A stretch of DNA of 64,000 nucleotides from Salticus scenicus. Its lineage: Eukaryota; Arthropoda; Arachnida; Araneae; Salticidae. Positions within the stretch are counted from its first letter, which is position 1; every line of letters begins with the position of its first letter. A program made the position numbers and the translations under genes. Location: positions 248,001 to 312,000 of the forward strand of contig CAWVNO010002578.1 in NCBI GenBank assembly GCA_963930645.1. Reading direction: 5' to 3'. Of this stretch, positions 33,001 through 43,289 are shown piece by piece. Below the pieces are notes generated by a model. It ran no database searches and was not told where the DNA came from. It worked only from the letters and a program-made list of their open reading frames with translations.

Positions 33001-35438
33001 TGTAGACTTGTATTGGTATTGTGATTCTGCTCATTATATGTATTAATTTGCTTAACGTATTCAAAATCAGCGCCACCTAACGGTCATTTTTTGAACTATT
33101 TTTTTTTCTTAAAAAAATTCCGCCCTCTTTCTGATGCCATTCATGCGAACCGCACTTTTTAATCATTATTTGTTCTTTTTTAATGATTTTTTAAAGTTTT
33201 CACGAACTTTTGGAGCACCCAGTACTCCTCTGTGCGACGTATGAAACTTCAAAATCCTATAAAACATTCAATTACTAAGGAAAGGATAACATGTTTAATC
33301 TTTTTTAACATTATCAGTATTAAGTGCACACAAAATCTTGAAAAGAACAAACCTTTTTAGCTACTGTACTGATCTCCACTGCTGCATCCACTGCAGAATT
33401 TCCAATTCCGATAACAAGAACAATCTTGTCCTCAAACCCTGCAGCTTTTTTCAGACTATGTGTATGGAGAACAGTACCCTTAAAACACTTCATATCTGGG
33501 AAGTCAGGAATGTAGGGATAACTATGATGGCCAGTAGCTATTAAAACGCCGTCGAAAATCTCCTTCTTGGTATCACCAGTCAGTAGATTTTTCGAAGTCA
33601 CGTACCATCTTCCACTTCTTTCATAGTCTTCAGTTTGAGTAACCTGATAAGAAAAAAAAGCCTATTTTTTACTATCAAAACATCTAGATTTCCCTAGTCT
33701 GAATAGCGAGTTTTGTCACAAAATAAACCTAGAGAAATCAAAATTTCATTGCCTTAACCCTTTCATTCCCAATTTTTTCCACCCATAAAACAATAAATCT
33801 TATATTTATTCATAGATTTATTTCAAAGGTAATATATATAAATATTTTTTTAAAAAATAGGAGTAATAGCAGAGTACGAATTATTATAGCTAACAAAGCA
33901 ACTGAGAGGTGTTTATTTGTGTTTAATATAACAACTGATGACATTTAAAATCATAACTTTTCGGTAAATAAAAATATCAAAATTTTAGAAAAAATACATA
34001 TTGCAATTAATTAAAATACAAATTATAAACATTAAAAAATAAAATAAAAAATATTTCAAACAGTTAATTTACTTAAATTGCCCAAAACAGGAAACTGATT
34101 CCGACATTATCAGAATAGAGTAAAATATACTTTCATTTATCAACAAGGACAGTGAAATCATCTAAAATATGCTTTTTTCGGTGGTAAAATGTATGTAGAT
34201 TTTAATATTGTTCACTTTGAATCAGTGGGATTGTTAGATGGTAAGAAAGAAAATCTGAAATGTTATGATTCCAATTGGTATCACGGGGAATGAAAGGGTT
34301 AAAAAAAAAAAAAAGGAGGCTTCAGTGAACTCCAATTTATACAATCGACCAATATTACAAATAACAATGAAATTTGAAATCAAAATTAATATGGTTTGGA
34401 AATACAATAACAGATAGATAGGTTGGGCACTAGTACTGCGCTACGAGTAATCTTGGAAATACACTCCTGCTCAAAACTTTTGCAACATTTACAATCGATC
34501 AGTTTCTTTCTTTCTTCAATTTAAAGACTTATCTCTGGATGAAATGCTTTGAATCACTGAATATGTAAAGAACAGAGTCTTCCTCGTGATTTTCAGTGAA
34601 AATTAGGTTACAACAATAATTAAGGGGCCTACCACAAATTGAGCACAATCAGTAATGTTTGCGATCATCCTGTATCGTTAAGCGAAAGAAATGATCTGTA
34701 ACTTTAGGATATGTTAATATAGACCAAGTGCAATTTGTAAATGAACTTGTGTGACGATAGCATGTTAAATAAAGGAGATATATGCCTTTAATTTAAAACT
34801 AAAAAACTAAAATAAATAAATAAAACAGCATATTTTTTATTTATAATATACAGAGTTTTAAACAAAATATATTCCCACTTTCAAATAAATTGAAAAAACA
34901 CTTTTGAACCTCACACTGCAATCGGAATACATTTATCTTAACTATCTCATGAAATCTGAGCATTTTTATAAAAAAAAAAAAGTTTCACTGTGCATGCGCG
35001 TACGATAGAAAACATTTTATTACGTAGGTTATTGTTATGATTTTTGATTAATATGTAAGCCAATTGTTAAATTAAATATTGAGAGTTGAGACTTACCTTT
35101 AAAATGTCTGTCAGCAATTGAACGTGCGAGAGTAGGCCAAATTTTTCGGCATATTGCTTGAAATATTGAAACATCAAAGTGTTATGCATGAAATTGGGGT
35201 AGTCAGGTGGGGGTGGAAAATCGCTGAAAGCGCTAATTTCTTTGCTAGTGTTGATGACAGTAGATTTCATGACGGATGGAATACCGTCTTGATCGGAATC
35301 TCTGTAACACCACAATCCGCCAATGTTGTCCGTTCGTTCAAAGATTACTACATCCAGATTCTCCTCAAGGCAACTTTTAGCAGCTGTCAGACCGCAGGGA
35401 CCGGCACCAATGACGGCAATACGCTTCTTACTTGTCAT
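25432..35438 (-). CDS. Flavin-containing monooxygenase (three coding exons)
   Basis: The gene encodes an NADPH- and O2-dependent flavoenzyme that oxygenates soft nucleophiles (N and S atoms) of xenobiotics or metabolites. Exons 35438-35097 (114 aa), 33643-33353 (97 aa) and 26322-25432 (296 aa plus stop) join in phase 0 to about 507 aa. Residues 11-16 are the FAD-binding GAGPCG. The FMO signature FxGxxxH lies at 168-174. The NADPH-binding GIGNSA is at 193-198. ATG motifs (IATGH at 149-153; ILATGYE in the last exon) are present. No C-terminal hydrophobic tail is visible, unlike the microsomal mammalian enzymes. All splice sites are GT-AG and no frame is broken, so it looks functional. Introns of 1453 and 7030 bp are filled with repeats. 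Confidence 0.93.
26493..27300. mobile_element. TTAA-flanked MITE in the FMO intron (808 bp)
   Basis: The element is flanked by TTAA (26489-26492 and 27301-27304). Its ends are GGGTCCTGCCTAC and, inverted, CGTACCTGCCTAC, sharing CCTGCCTAC plus scattered positions. TTAA duplications mark the piggyBac superfamily. There is no reading frame, and the interior has long A and T runs. Confidence 0.65.
27301..28240. other. Intron sequence with an old single hAT-like end and diverged satellite unit
   Basis: GTTCAGGGCCGTATTTAGG near 27375 resembles one end of a hAT MITE, but no partner end is found. From about 27740 the sequence shows diverged pieces of the 319-bp satellite (TTTTCAAGTGGCTTGG, GCCACTTGGA). 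There is no gene content apart from being FMO intron. Confidence 0.5.
28241..29980 (-). repeat. Tandem array, ~319-bp unit, in the FMO intron
   Basis: About 5.5 units follow each other. The palindromic landmark CAAGTGG(T/C)(C/T)(T/G)CCACTTG occurs at 28247, 28568, 28887, 29206, 29525 and 29842, giving periods of 321, 319, 319, 319 and 317 bp. Each unit also has AACTTGGTTAA, GGTTCGATTTGGAGTATT, TTCAAGTGGTAGCCTGATTT and a TTAATAAA(G/C)TTCATT block. Degenerate further copies extend left to about 27740. Units are similar but not identical. The short open frames in it are repeat-borne. Confidence 0.88.
29988..30030. repeat. GATA microsatellite
   Basis: An uninterrupted run of about ten GATA tetranucleotides ends the 319-bp array and passes into a short TA run. 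Confidence 0.95.
30031..32651. other. FMO intron, AT-rich, no bounded element
   Basis: This is AT-rich intronic sequence with many short microsatellites (ATT near 31285, TTCTTTC near 31780-31870). At 30919 the sequence CAGTGGCGGACGTACA resembles an end of the CAGTGGCGG hAT family, but no partner end is visible. No coding sequence is recognised. Confidence 0.5.
32652..33222. mobile_element. Tc1/mariner-type MITE in the FMO intron (571 bp)
   Basis: It has long inverted arms, about 150 bp each. The ends read CCGGGTGCGCCAAAAGTTCG and, inverted, CTGGGTGCTCCAAAAGTTCG, then share TGAAAAC, AAGAACAAAT, AAAGTGCGGTT, CATCAGAAAGAGGGCGGA and TTCAAAAAATGACCG. It is flanked by TA on both sides (32650-32651 and 33223-33224). 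There is no transposase, so it is non-autonomous. Confidence 0.82.
33353..33643 (-). CDS. FMO second coding exon
   Basis: The acceptor is TTTTTTTTCTTATCAG before GTTACTCAAACTG (VTQTEDYERSGRWYV), continuing directly from LLTDILK of the previous exon. It contains IATGHHSYPYIP, the FMO motif (FKGTVLHTHSLK) and the NADPH-binding VIGIGNSAVDAA. It ends ISTVAKK with donor GTTTGT (33352-33347). At the last position of FxGxxxHxxx(Y/F) this protein has Leu in place of the aromatic residue. Confidence 0.92.
33758..34298. mobile_element. piggyBac-type MITE in the FMO intron (541 bp)
   Basis: Flanking TTAA occurs at 33754-33757 and 34299-34302. The 13-bp terminal inverted repeat is CCCTTTCATTCCC / GGGAATGAAAGGG. 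CCC-starting TIRs with a TTAA target are characteristic of piggyBac elements. The interior is AT-rich and non-coding. Confidence 0.85.
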
Positions 35439-35446
35439 TTGAAAAG
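35097..35446 (-). CDS. FMO first coding exon
   Basis: The coding part starts at the ATG at 35438-35436 (MTSKKRIAVIGAG...). It carries the GxGxxG FAD fingerprint near the N-terminus, IGGLW about residue 43, and the FPPPPDYPNF block. It ends with AAG before GTAAGT (donor at 35096-35091). Just upstream of the ATG is TTTCTCTTTGGCAG (acceptor AG at 35448-35447), so the exon probably begins at 35446 with an 8-nt untranslated leader. The longer open frame extending to 35528 would read through this acceptor and lacks family similarity, so I prefer the internal Met. Confidence 0.9.
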
Positions 35447-35603
35447 CTGCCAAAGAGAAATATACAATTAAAAAGAAATCATTCCTAAAAGATTTAATCG
35501 GAAAGAATGAATCGAAATCAGTCTTCAAGAATCAACTTCCTCAAACAAAATTTTCTGCTTTCAAATGTAGCATGAAAAGTAATCTTATCGAAAAATTATT
35601 TTT

Positions 35604-36776
35604 ACTTTCTCTTACCCATAGGGTCGAGAAAGTATTGTTTTAGGGTCAAATTTTCGAACGTAAGTTTTTGTAATAATTGCATGTTCTGAGGTCCTCTGAA
35701 TACGAAAATCATGTTTTTTTAGCGAATGACCTGTGTGTCTGTCTGTGTGTCTGTGTAAGTGTTATCAGCATATCTCAAGAACAAAAAGTAGCAGAAATTC
35801 CATACTCGGTATTCTAAATGTGTATCATATAGGGATGCTACAATAAGCTTTTCGTTGAGATGAAGCAAATGGTTCGTGTACTGGGACACTAAAAAGTATT
35901 CAAATACATTACGTCTATGGGGGAAATTGCAGGTAAGTAGAGTTTAACATCTATAGACTGCACTAAACCAAATGAAACGAATATATATTTTGTGTAATAG
36001 AGATAGTCAACTGGGAAAAAAAATTTGTGTACGTAGGATCCTCCCCACCCCCTGGGGGAATTCCCCCCTCGGGGGGAGTAAATTTTCATGATGGATAGCT
36101 TTCAAAAGAACTCGCCAACACCTTTAAAACGAATGGTTGAACCATTGATCTGAGATAATTTAAAATAAAGTTATCATTTTTTTTTCATTTTTAACAAAAA
36201 AAAAAAAAAAAAAAAAAAAAATAATAATAATAATATAATATTGAGAATAAATTCAACTTATATATATATATATATATGTATTTAGTGTTATACTACTTCT
36301 CTTATATGGCAACCGTGTGCATTATCATGGAAGATAATTTTTTTAAATAATAATTTTAATAAATTATTTTTACTGAGTGAATTTGTATAGGAAAATATAG
36401 TAGAAAGTCGTGTGGTGCCCACAACACACTAGTTGTTTGTTGTTAGTGGATGTGCTTTAGTAATAATATTTTGCCATTTCCAGGAGAGATGTTCGGGAAT
36501 TGAAATAAATTCCTCATAGAGATATTGTAAATAATGTATGTTTTAAGCTAAATATTCATCGCTTTTTTTTTGTACATTAATGAAAGGGGGGCATGAGGAG
36601 GGCGGTAGCCCCCTCACACAGAACTAATTATCATATAAAACTCTTTCTAAGCCTACTTTGAATTATTTAACACAGGTTTACATAACGGTACTCGTTATTT
36701 TACATCATAATCTCCAACCTGTATTTATAGCATTAAATTTCAGGGTAAGAGAAAGTAGTGTGAGTGACACACCAGA
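35604..36776 (+). mobile_element. Helentron-like repeat, subfamily 2, copy B
   Basis: The 5' hairpin has arms ACTTTCTC and GAGAAAGT around an inner ACCC-ATA-GGGT (35604-35633), preceded by TT. Then come a GTCTGTCTGTGTGTC stretch (35733), the CTCAAGAACAAAAAGTAG block, a G/C-rich palindromic patch near 36045-36080, and the ACGAATGGTTGAACCA block. At 36399-36432 an internal subfamily-1 tail occurs (AGAAAGTCGTGTGG... CTAG). The true end has GGGTAAGAGAAAGT (inverse of the first 14 bases), the stem-loop GTGTG-AGTGA-CACAC, then CCAGA. No coding sequence. Confidence 0.8.
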
Positions 36777-38226
36777 TTATTTAATTATCATTTTAAAAGA
36801 ATGGATCATTCAACATTCTGACGGCATTCATTAGATCTGAACACATTTTATGAGTTCCCCTGTTGGAAGACCTGAAGGTATTTCTATTTCATGCTTTTCA
36901 CACAGGAAATGACTGATGCAAGTAAGTGGAAAAAAGCGACTTGAAATTCAAATAAATATTTTTTTTTTTTTATAAAACTGCCCGAGCTGCGGTCGGTAAA
37001 ACACACTGTACACTGTAAGTACACGGAAAGTACAAGTAAAAAAAAGCACTGAAAAAAAAAAAAAAAAAAAAAAAATGTAAGATCACGGTATTTGACCATA
37101 TAATTTTAGGAGAAATGACCATTTTGCTAGCTAAACGGTCATAATCCGTAAATTAATGTTTTGAAAATGTAATTTAGGAATTGACCGTATAACTCTACGG
37201 GAAATGACAGTCTTGAAAATGACCTAAACGCTCGTAGCCCGTAAATTGATGTCATGAAAGTATAATTGTGGAATACTGGGATTTTTTTTACGGACAAAAG
37301 CCGCTAATCTACCAAAATTGCTCAAATATGCCATCAAACTGCATTTTAAGGGTCAAATCTCTTCCAATGTAAAGTGTTAGCTTTTCAGTGACGTCATAAA
37401 AGAAACACTTCAAATTTGTAATTGAAAATATAATTGTATTTTTATTAATTGAGAGATTTTATTTACACATTCCTACAAATAGCGATTGATATAGAAGAGC
37501 TATTTGTTTTCCTAATTTAATTCAAAGAATTTTTGTTGCTAATATATACATATTTTCCACAGTATGTTTTTATAAAAAAGGAATGGCAATGAAAAGTTCT
37601 TATTTTCACAACAAACATGTCTACTTGCTCCCGATTGTTTGATTTCAGTCAATTCGATACAGATATTGAAAATCAAGTTGAACAATATGTTCTTTTAATT
37701 GCCATTTGAATTATCAAGGTAAGTTAATTAAAGATTTGCTGAGTTTTAAATTATACTTAAATATGCTTTTTATATGCATCTTACCTGTGTTTGTTAAGCT
37801 TTCTAACGCGTGCGAAAAGCATGTACTAAGAAGCCTGCAAATATCTGTCGGATTACTGATCATATAATTAGACGTTTTCTTATTGAATAACTCATATGTA
37901 TGCTAAACATAGTTTAATTTGTGCTGAACTTCGCTTTGACTTCCAAGGCTCGACTAGCAAATTTTTGTGCCCAGAGCACTTTCAACTTTTCATGACCCCT
38001 TTGAAGAGCCAAACTCCCCCTCCCCCCCTAGAAAAAAAGATTATTATTATTATACTATGATGTACAGCAGGTGATAAAACACAAAACAGGACTGATTGGA
38101 AAAAATATGTGGGAGAAAAATTAATATGTTTCTTGCTTTAATAAAATTACTCCGCTCAGTCAAACGATATTTTATTTTAAAATTTTATTCATATATATAA
38201 ATAAAACACAGCTGAGTTAGAAATCG

Positions 38227-38258
<32 letters not shown>

Positions 38259-38384
38259 GGGAATTTAGATAAGATATTTTAAACTATAAGCAAAATTTTG
38301 TGACCCTCAGAAATTTCGTAGGTGCCCGTGTGACAGTCAGGCCCTGTCTACTTCGAGTGATCAGTTGAAATAAATATACAAACC
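36777..38384. other. Unassigned sequence upstream of the FMO gene
   Basis: About two diverged units of ~91 bp occur at 37100-37280 (repeated GAAATGAC, CCGTAAATT(A/G)ATG). The complement of 37782-37800 reads CACAG|GTAAGA, a good splice donor on the minus strand that could belong to a 5' non-coding FMO exon. Otherwise there are A runs and AT-rich sequence, and no gene. Confidence 0.4.
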
Positions 38385-38627
38385 AACGAAATACATAAAG
38401 TAGAGTGCTGATTCAATGGATAAAGGATTAGCTTTCCGTGGTACAACATGAATCACGTGATATGAACCAATACAGTGCTATGTTGGCCCTTTATCGCTAT
38501 TTTGGCATTTAAAATTTCAATTCGGCAAATTATTATTATTATTAGGTTATACAACAGTCCTATAACCGAAATAAATTGTTTTTAGAATACTTTTTCCCAT
38601 ATTTCACACTATAATAAATAATAAAAC

Positions 38628-38662
<35 letters not shown>

Positions 38663-39235
38663 ATCATTTCCTACTAAAGTTTAAAAGTATTTAGAAAAAG
38701 AATTAAACTTTTAAAAGAGCTAAATTTAACAGCAAATAATAATTTATCAACTATTTTTAAATACTTAGTCGGTTAAATTACGACTACACGAAGTAAAAAA
38801 GAAGTAAAATAAAAACTAGTCCTTTTTCCCTAGCTGAGTCGGTTCAAGGCCACGTAATTTCTTTCTTCTGCGGAGAGGGAGATCACGTGCTCAATTCCAT
38901 CCACAGAGGTGTCGCTGTTTCTTCAGCAACCTAGCAACGGACGGGAGAAGTGAAATCATAGTTCATCTGAGCGTGGCCTTGAAACGACAGCCTAAAGGAA
39001 ATAAAGTTATAAAATAATTTAGAACAAAAAAATGTTAACCTGCATAAGTAAACAAAAACATTGGCAGTTACGACTTTCGCCAAGTACAATCTCCAAACCG
39101 TTGCCATAGAAATTTATTGAAAATAAGCTGTTACCAAGGGAGCCAACGCATAGATGGTTCATGTCACATGCCTCATGTTGGACCATGGGTTACCATTTAT
39201 CACTCTACTTTATTTATCTCGTTGATACAAACAAT
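38385..39235. repeat. Foldback element, ~0.85 kb
   Basis: Arms at 38385-38490 and 39140-39235 are inverted copies: CAACGA(A/G)ATA, ATAAAGTAGAGTG, ACAACATGAatCA/ATGAACCAT and GTTGGC. A second, inner palindrome at about 38831-38993 has GGTTCAAGGCCACG paired with CGTGGCCTTGAAAC. The G+C content is higher than in the surroundings. It is non-coding and probably a MITE. Confidence 0.6.
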
Positions 39236-39709
39236 CAAACCCAAGAAAACTCATAAAGTTCATCTCAGTATTTATAAATAATGCATTATATATTTCTATT
39301 AAGTGGGCAGTTTTCAAAAGGTGGGCACTGGACACAAATCATAACTTTAAGCTTCAACAGCAAATAAATTTAATTTTTATTGACTAGAATTTTTTTTTCA
39401 CTGAGTTCTTTATTTTATTCAGGGACAAGAATTGATATAATTTATTGTAAAAGATTTATACATATATCTTAAAATTGTATTAATTTTGCTAACAGAGCCA
39501 ATTTTGGACATTCTTAATGTTAACTGATCGAATGTACCACCAATAAAAAAGTTATAACTTGTTTTCAGTCGATTCTAGTGGAAAATAACGAATGTATAAA
39601 GGAAACCGATAATTGTTCGATAATTTCTTCAACAGTTGGCAGCACATGATTAATCCTTTTAGAGGATAGAAGGATTTTTCTAGAAAGATATCATTTGCAT
39701 TTTTGTTAT

Positions 39710-40140
39710 GTCCAAAAGTAACGATCGAAACAACAGTATTATTTCAACTCAAAATACGTTAAGTAAGTACTTTAGACTCTTTTATCTATCTTTAAAATCA
39801 TTTTTTGAAACTTTTCCAAGTATCTATATATGTTTTTGTAAAATTATTTTGCTATAAATGCACTTTTCTTCAGTAAGAAACAGGAATGTCCAAATTGCGT
39901 AACGATCGAAACGCCGATTATTTTTTCGCTAAATTTATTTTTAAAGATGATCTGATGTCTTGAAATGCATAAAAATATGTTTATTATCATTTTTTCTATG
40001 TTTTGCACATTTTAAATGTATTTTGAAATTTTTTTGTTAGCACAAAAGTCTCTTGAATGATTATTTAACACCAATCTCCAAATGGAATAACGATCGAAAT
40101 GGCGATAATTTTCTCAGTATATTTATTTTTATAGCTTATT
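39710..40140. repeat. Three diverged units with TAACGATCGAAA
   Basis: The motif TAACGATCGAAA occurs at about 39719, 39900 and 40090, each preceded by a block ending in TCCAAA and followed by a TATTTTTT(A/C)-rich block and TCAtTTTTT(C/G). Spacings are about 180-190 bp. Between the motifs the units are strongly diverged. Function unknown. Confidence 0.5.
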
Positions 40141-40157
40141 CAGTGTCCTAAAACGTA

Positions 40158-40158
40158 A

Positions 40159-40223
<65 letters not shown>
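40158..40223. repeat. TA microsatellite
   Basis: An essentially pure run of TA dinucleotides of about 65 bp. Similar but shorter TA runs occur at 43019-43052, 52531-52563 and 58378-58412. Confidence 0.95.
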
Positions 40224-40226
<3 letters not shown>

Positions 40227-41185
40227 TAGTAATTTATTAAATACATCTAATATAAATAAATAACAATGAAGAAAAAAACTTATTATAATACATTGTTCCA
40301 AAATAGTTAAAAAATATATACATATTTATGTTCGTTAAAAAAAAAAAAAAAAAAAAAAATGTATTTAAGATCATAAAAGCTTTTTTTTTTTTTTTTAGTT
40401 GTTAAAAATTTAAGGGCTGAAAATCTCTATTTCTAAAAATTTCCTTCTTCACCTTCCTACTAGCACGCAAGGAAGGCTTAAACTTTAATCCTTTTATTTT
40501 CACTAAAAAAAATAGTCTAGTGTGTCACTCACACGACTTTCTCTTACCCTGAAATTTAATACTATAAATACAGGTTGCAGATTAAGAGGTAAGATAACGA
40601 GTACTTTTATATAAACCTGTGTTAAACAATTCAAATTAGGCTTCGGAAGAGTTTTATATGATAATTAGTTCTGTATGAGGGGGCTACCGCCCCCCTAAAC
40701 CCCCCGTTTCATTAATGCACCTACATTTATATAGAAATTAATTCGGCCATTAAAAAATAATTTTGTTTTTAAAAAATAATTTGTTAAAATTATTATTTAA
40801 AAAAATTATCTTTTATGATAATGCAGACGATTTCCATATGAGAGAAGTAGTATAACACTAAATAAAAAAAAAAAAAAAAAGTCCATTTTATTCTCAATAT
40901 TAAAAAAAAAAAAAAAAAAAAAAAAACGATTTTTTTTCCAAGATATTTTTTTTTTTTTCGTTAAAAGTAAAAAAAAAAATCTATAACTTTGTTTTAAATT
41001 ATCGCAGATCGATGGTTCAACCATTCGTTTTTAAAGGTATTGGCGAGCTGTTTTGAAAGATACCCTTTCATGAAAATTTACTCTCCTCGAAGGGCGACTT
41101 CCCCCCCAGGGGGGAGGGAAAGGCGAGACTCCTACATATACAATTTTTTTTCCCTGTTGACTATCTCTATTACAAAAAATATATA

Positions 41186-42470
41186 CGAGGGTAAGTACTT
41201 AAGTTTTTAGAATCTGGCAACGAAAACACAGCTACTTTCAGCGCAGACGATTTTTGTCAAAATTCAAATATTTATGTGATTGTCTGCATTTATAGAACAT
41301 CAAAAGCTGTGAAATTCTATTTACTGAGATCTTCCAAAAATCATAAGTACTAAGTAATTATGGAGTTATGTCGAAGGGATTTCAGAGCCATGATTTTTTA
41401 TGACTTTCGACAAGGTTTGACACAGAAACAGTGTTGCGATAGAATGAAATCAACGTTTGGTAGTGAAGCACCATCCAAGGCAACGATTTACAACTGGTTT
41501 AAAGAATTCTCCCGCGGTCGTAAGAATCTCAGTGACGATGTTCGAGAGGGTCGACCAAAAAGTGCTGTGACTCCCGAAAACATTGATGCGGTGAGAAAAC
41601 TAATTGCTACTGATCGTCACGTGACATATGATGAAATAGAAACGTCTTTGAACATTTCGAGGACCCGCGTACATTCAATTTTACATGACCATTTAAAGGT
41701 GAAAAAGGTGTGTTCCCGGTGGATCCCCCACAATTTATCTCAAGCTGAAAAGGACGCTCGTGTGAAATGGTGCCAGGAAAATTAAAAAAAATTCAACTCA
41801 GGTGCCTCAAAACATGTGTACGATATCATAACATGTGACGAAACCTGGATTTATTCCTATGAACCGGAAACAAAGCAACAATCCTGTGTTTGGGTGTTTC
41901 CAGATGACATTAGGCCGACAAAAGTTGTTCGTTCAAGGAGTGCTTCCAAAAAGATGATTGCTTCTTTTTTCGGTAAATCTGGCCATATTGCAACCGTTCC
42001 TTTGGAGGATAGTAGAACAGTCACTGCTCTTTGGTATACCACAATTTGCTTGCCGAAGGTAATTGCAGAAGTAAGAAAAAATAATTCAAAACGTCGCATC
42101 ATTTTGCAACGCAAGCTCACACAAAGCTTCACTCACTATGGATTATCTGAAGCGCGAAAAAATTGAGTTGATGACTCATTGTCCGTATTCACCGGACTTA
42201 GCACCAAATGACTTCTTTTTGTTTCCGTTAATAAAAAATAAAATGCGTGGTCAACGTTTTAACAACCCGGAAGAGGCAATTGAAGCTTACAAATATCATG
42301 TTTCTGCTGTGTCACTTTCAGAGTGGCACAAATGTTTTGAAAATTGGTTTATTCGAATGCAAAAATGTATCGATGCTTCAGGAGAATACTTTGAAAAGCA
42401 ATAAATCATAAACTTTTGGTAAGAAATTATTTTTTGTATTACTTTCTAAAAACTTAAGTACTGCCCCTCG
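41186..42470 (+). mobile_element. mariner transposon (dead copy), 1285 bp
   Basis: Terminal inverted repeats CGAGGG(T/G)(A/C)AGTACTTAAG and following TTTTTAGAA bound the element, flanked by TA at 41184-41185 and 42471-42472. The length and single transposase gene fit mariner. The empty target can be read directly in the related repeats at 35975-35995 and 62175-62200 (GAAACGAATATATATTTT), which confirms precise insertion at a TA. Confidence 0.93.
41360..42404 (+). pseudogene. mariner transposase, broken by a stop and a frameshift
   Basis: The frame opens with ATG and MELCRRDFRAM. It has the paired helix-turn-helix DNA-binding region (residues about 5-110: QGLTQKQCCDRM, ATIYNWFKEF, GRPKSA, NISRTRVHSIL), and a RWIPHNLS motif typical of mariner. 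After CQEN an in-frame TAA (41783-41785) interrupts it. The same frame continues with the first catalytic Asp in TCDETWIY. A deletion near 42104-42112 removes the second catalytic Asp region and shifts the frame; the C-terminal part from 42138 holds the third Asp in YSPDLAPND. It cannot make active transposase. Confidence 0.92.
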
Positions 42471-43001
42471 TATTCGTTTCATTTGGTTTAGTGCAGTCTA
42501 TAGATGTTAAACTCTACTTACCTGCAATTTCCCCCATAGACGTAGTATTTGAATACTTTTGAGTGTCCCTTTACACAAACCATTTGCTTGATCTTAAAGA
42601 AAAGTTTAGTGTAGCATCCTTATATGATACACATTTAGAATACCAAGTTTGAACTTTCTGCCATAATTTGTTTTTGAGATATGCTGACAACAGACAGACA
42701 CACACACATACACACAGACCATTTGCTAAAAACATGATTTTCGTATTCAGGGGACCTCAGAGCATGTAAATATAACAAAAACTCGCATTCGAAAATTTGA
42801 TCCAAAAACAATACTTTCTCTACCTTATGGGTAAGAGAAAGTAAAAAAGGGTAAAAAATAATTTAAAAAAAATTTTAACTCCCCTCCCTCCATTTTGAAG
42901 TTTCTACCCTGTTCTCCACACAAAAGTTCATATGTCTTCTTTTGCTCCCCTCCTCTTTTATGGTACGCAGGATTTTCTAGTCAAGCTAACAAAAGCAACA
43001 A

Positions 43002-43055
<54 letters not shown>

Positions 43056-43289
43056 CAGTTTTTACCCATAAAATAAAGGGCATTTAACAGATTAAGTATT
43101 TATTCATTTCATTAAGAAATTATTTTTTCCTCAATCATATAATACAGCCTTCTTAGAACATTGTTAGATTCTACATAACAAATTTTTCTGTTACACTATT
43201 AATAGATGTAAATATTTATTGCAACATTTAAAAATTATGATAAAGCAATTCCTTTAATATATATATTTTTTTTTCATCTTTTCATTTTA

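Larger units (their letters stand above)
40515..42842 (-). mobile_element. Helentron-like repeat, subfamily 2, copy C (with mariner inside)
   Basis: Read on the minus strand it starts with the hairpin ACTTTCTC...GAGAAAGT (42842-42813) and runs through the same blocks as copy B: the CTCAAAAACAAATT-type block, GACAGACACACACACATACA on the plus strand, and the CCC-rich patch near 41100. It ends with GGGTAAGAGAAAGT, the stem-loop GTGTGAGTGACACAC and CTAGA (40535-40515). A mariner lies at 41186-42470; without it the copy is about 1.04 kb. Unlike copies B and G it lacks the internal subfamily-1 tail. Confidence 0.8.

Noticed and set aside
34450..34640. Tc1-like transposon end (CACTCCTGCTCAAAACTTTTG)
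   Set aside because: Looks like a Tc1 terminal sequence after TA, but no inverted partner end was found in the intron, so I do not call an element.
35439..35528. Alternative FMO start giving a 30-residue N-terminal extension
   Set aside because: It would read through a strong splice acceptor (CTCTTTGGCAG) and replaces the usual start; the internal Met places the FAD motif at residue 11, as in the family.
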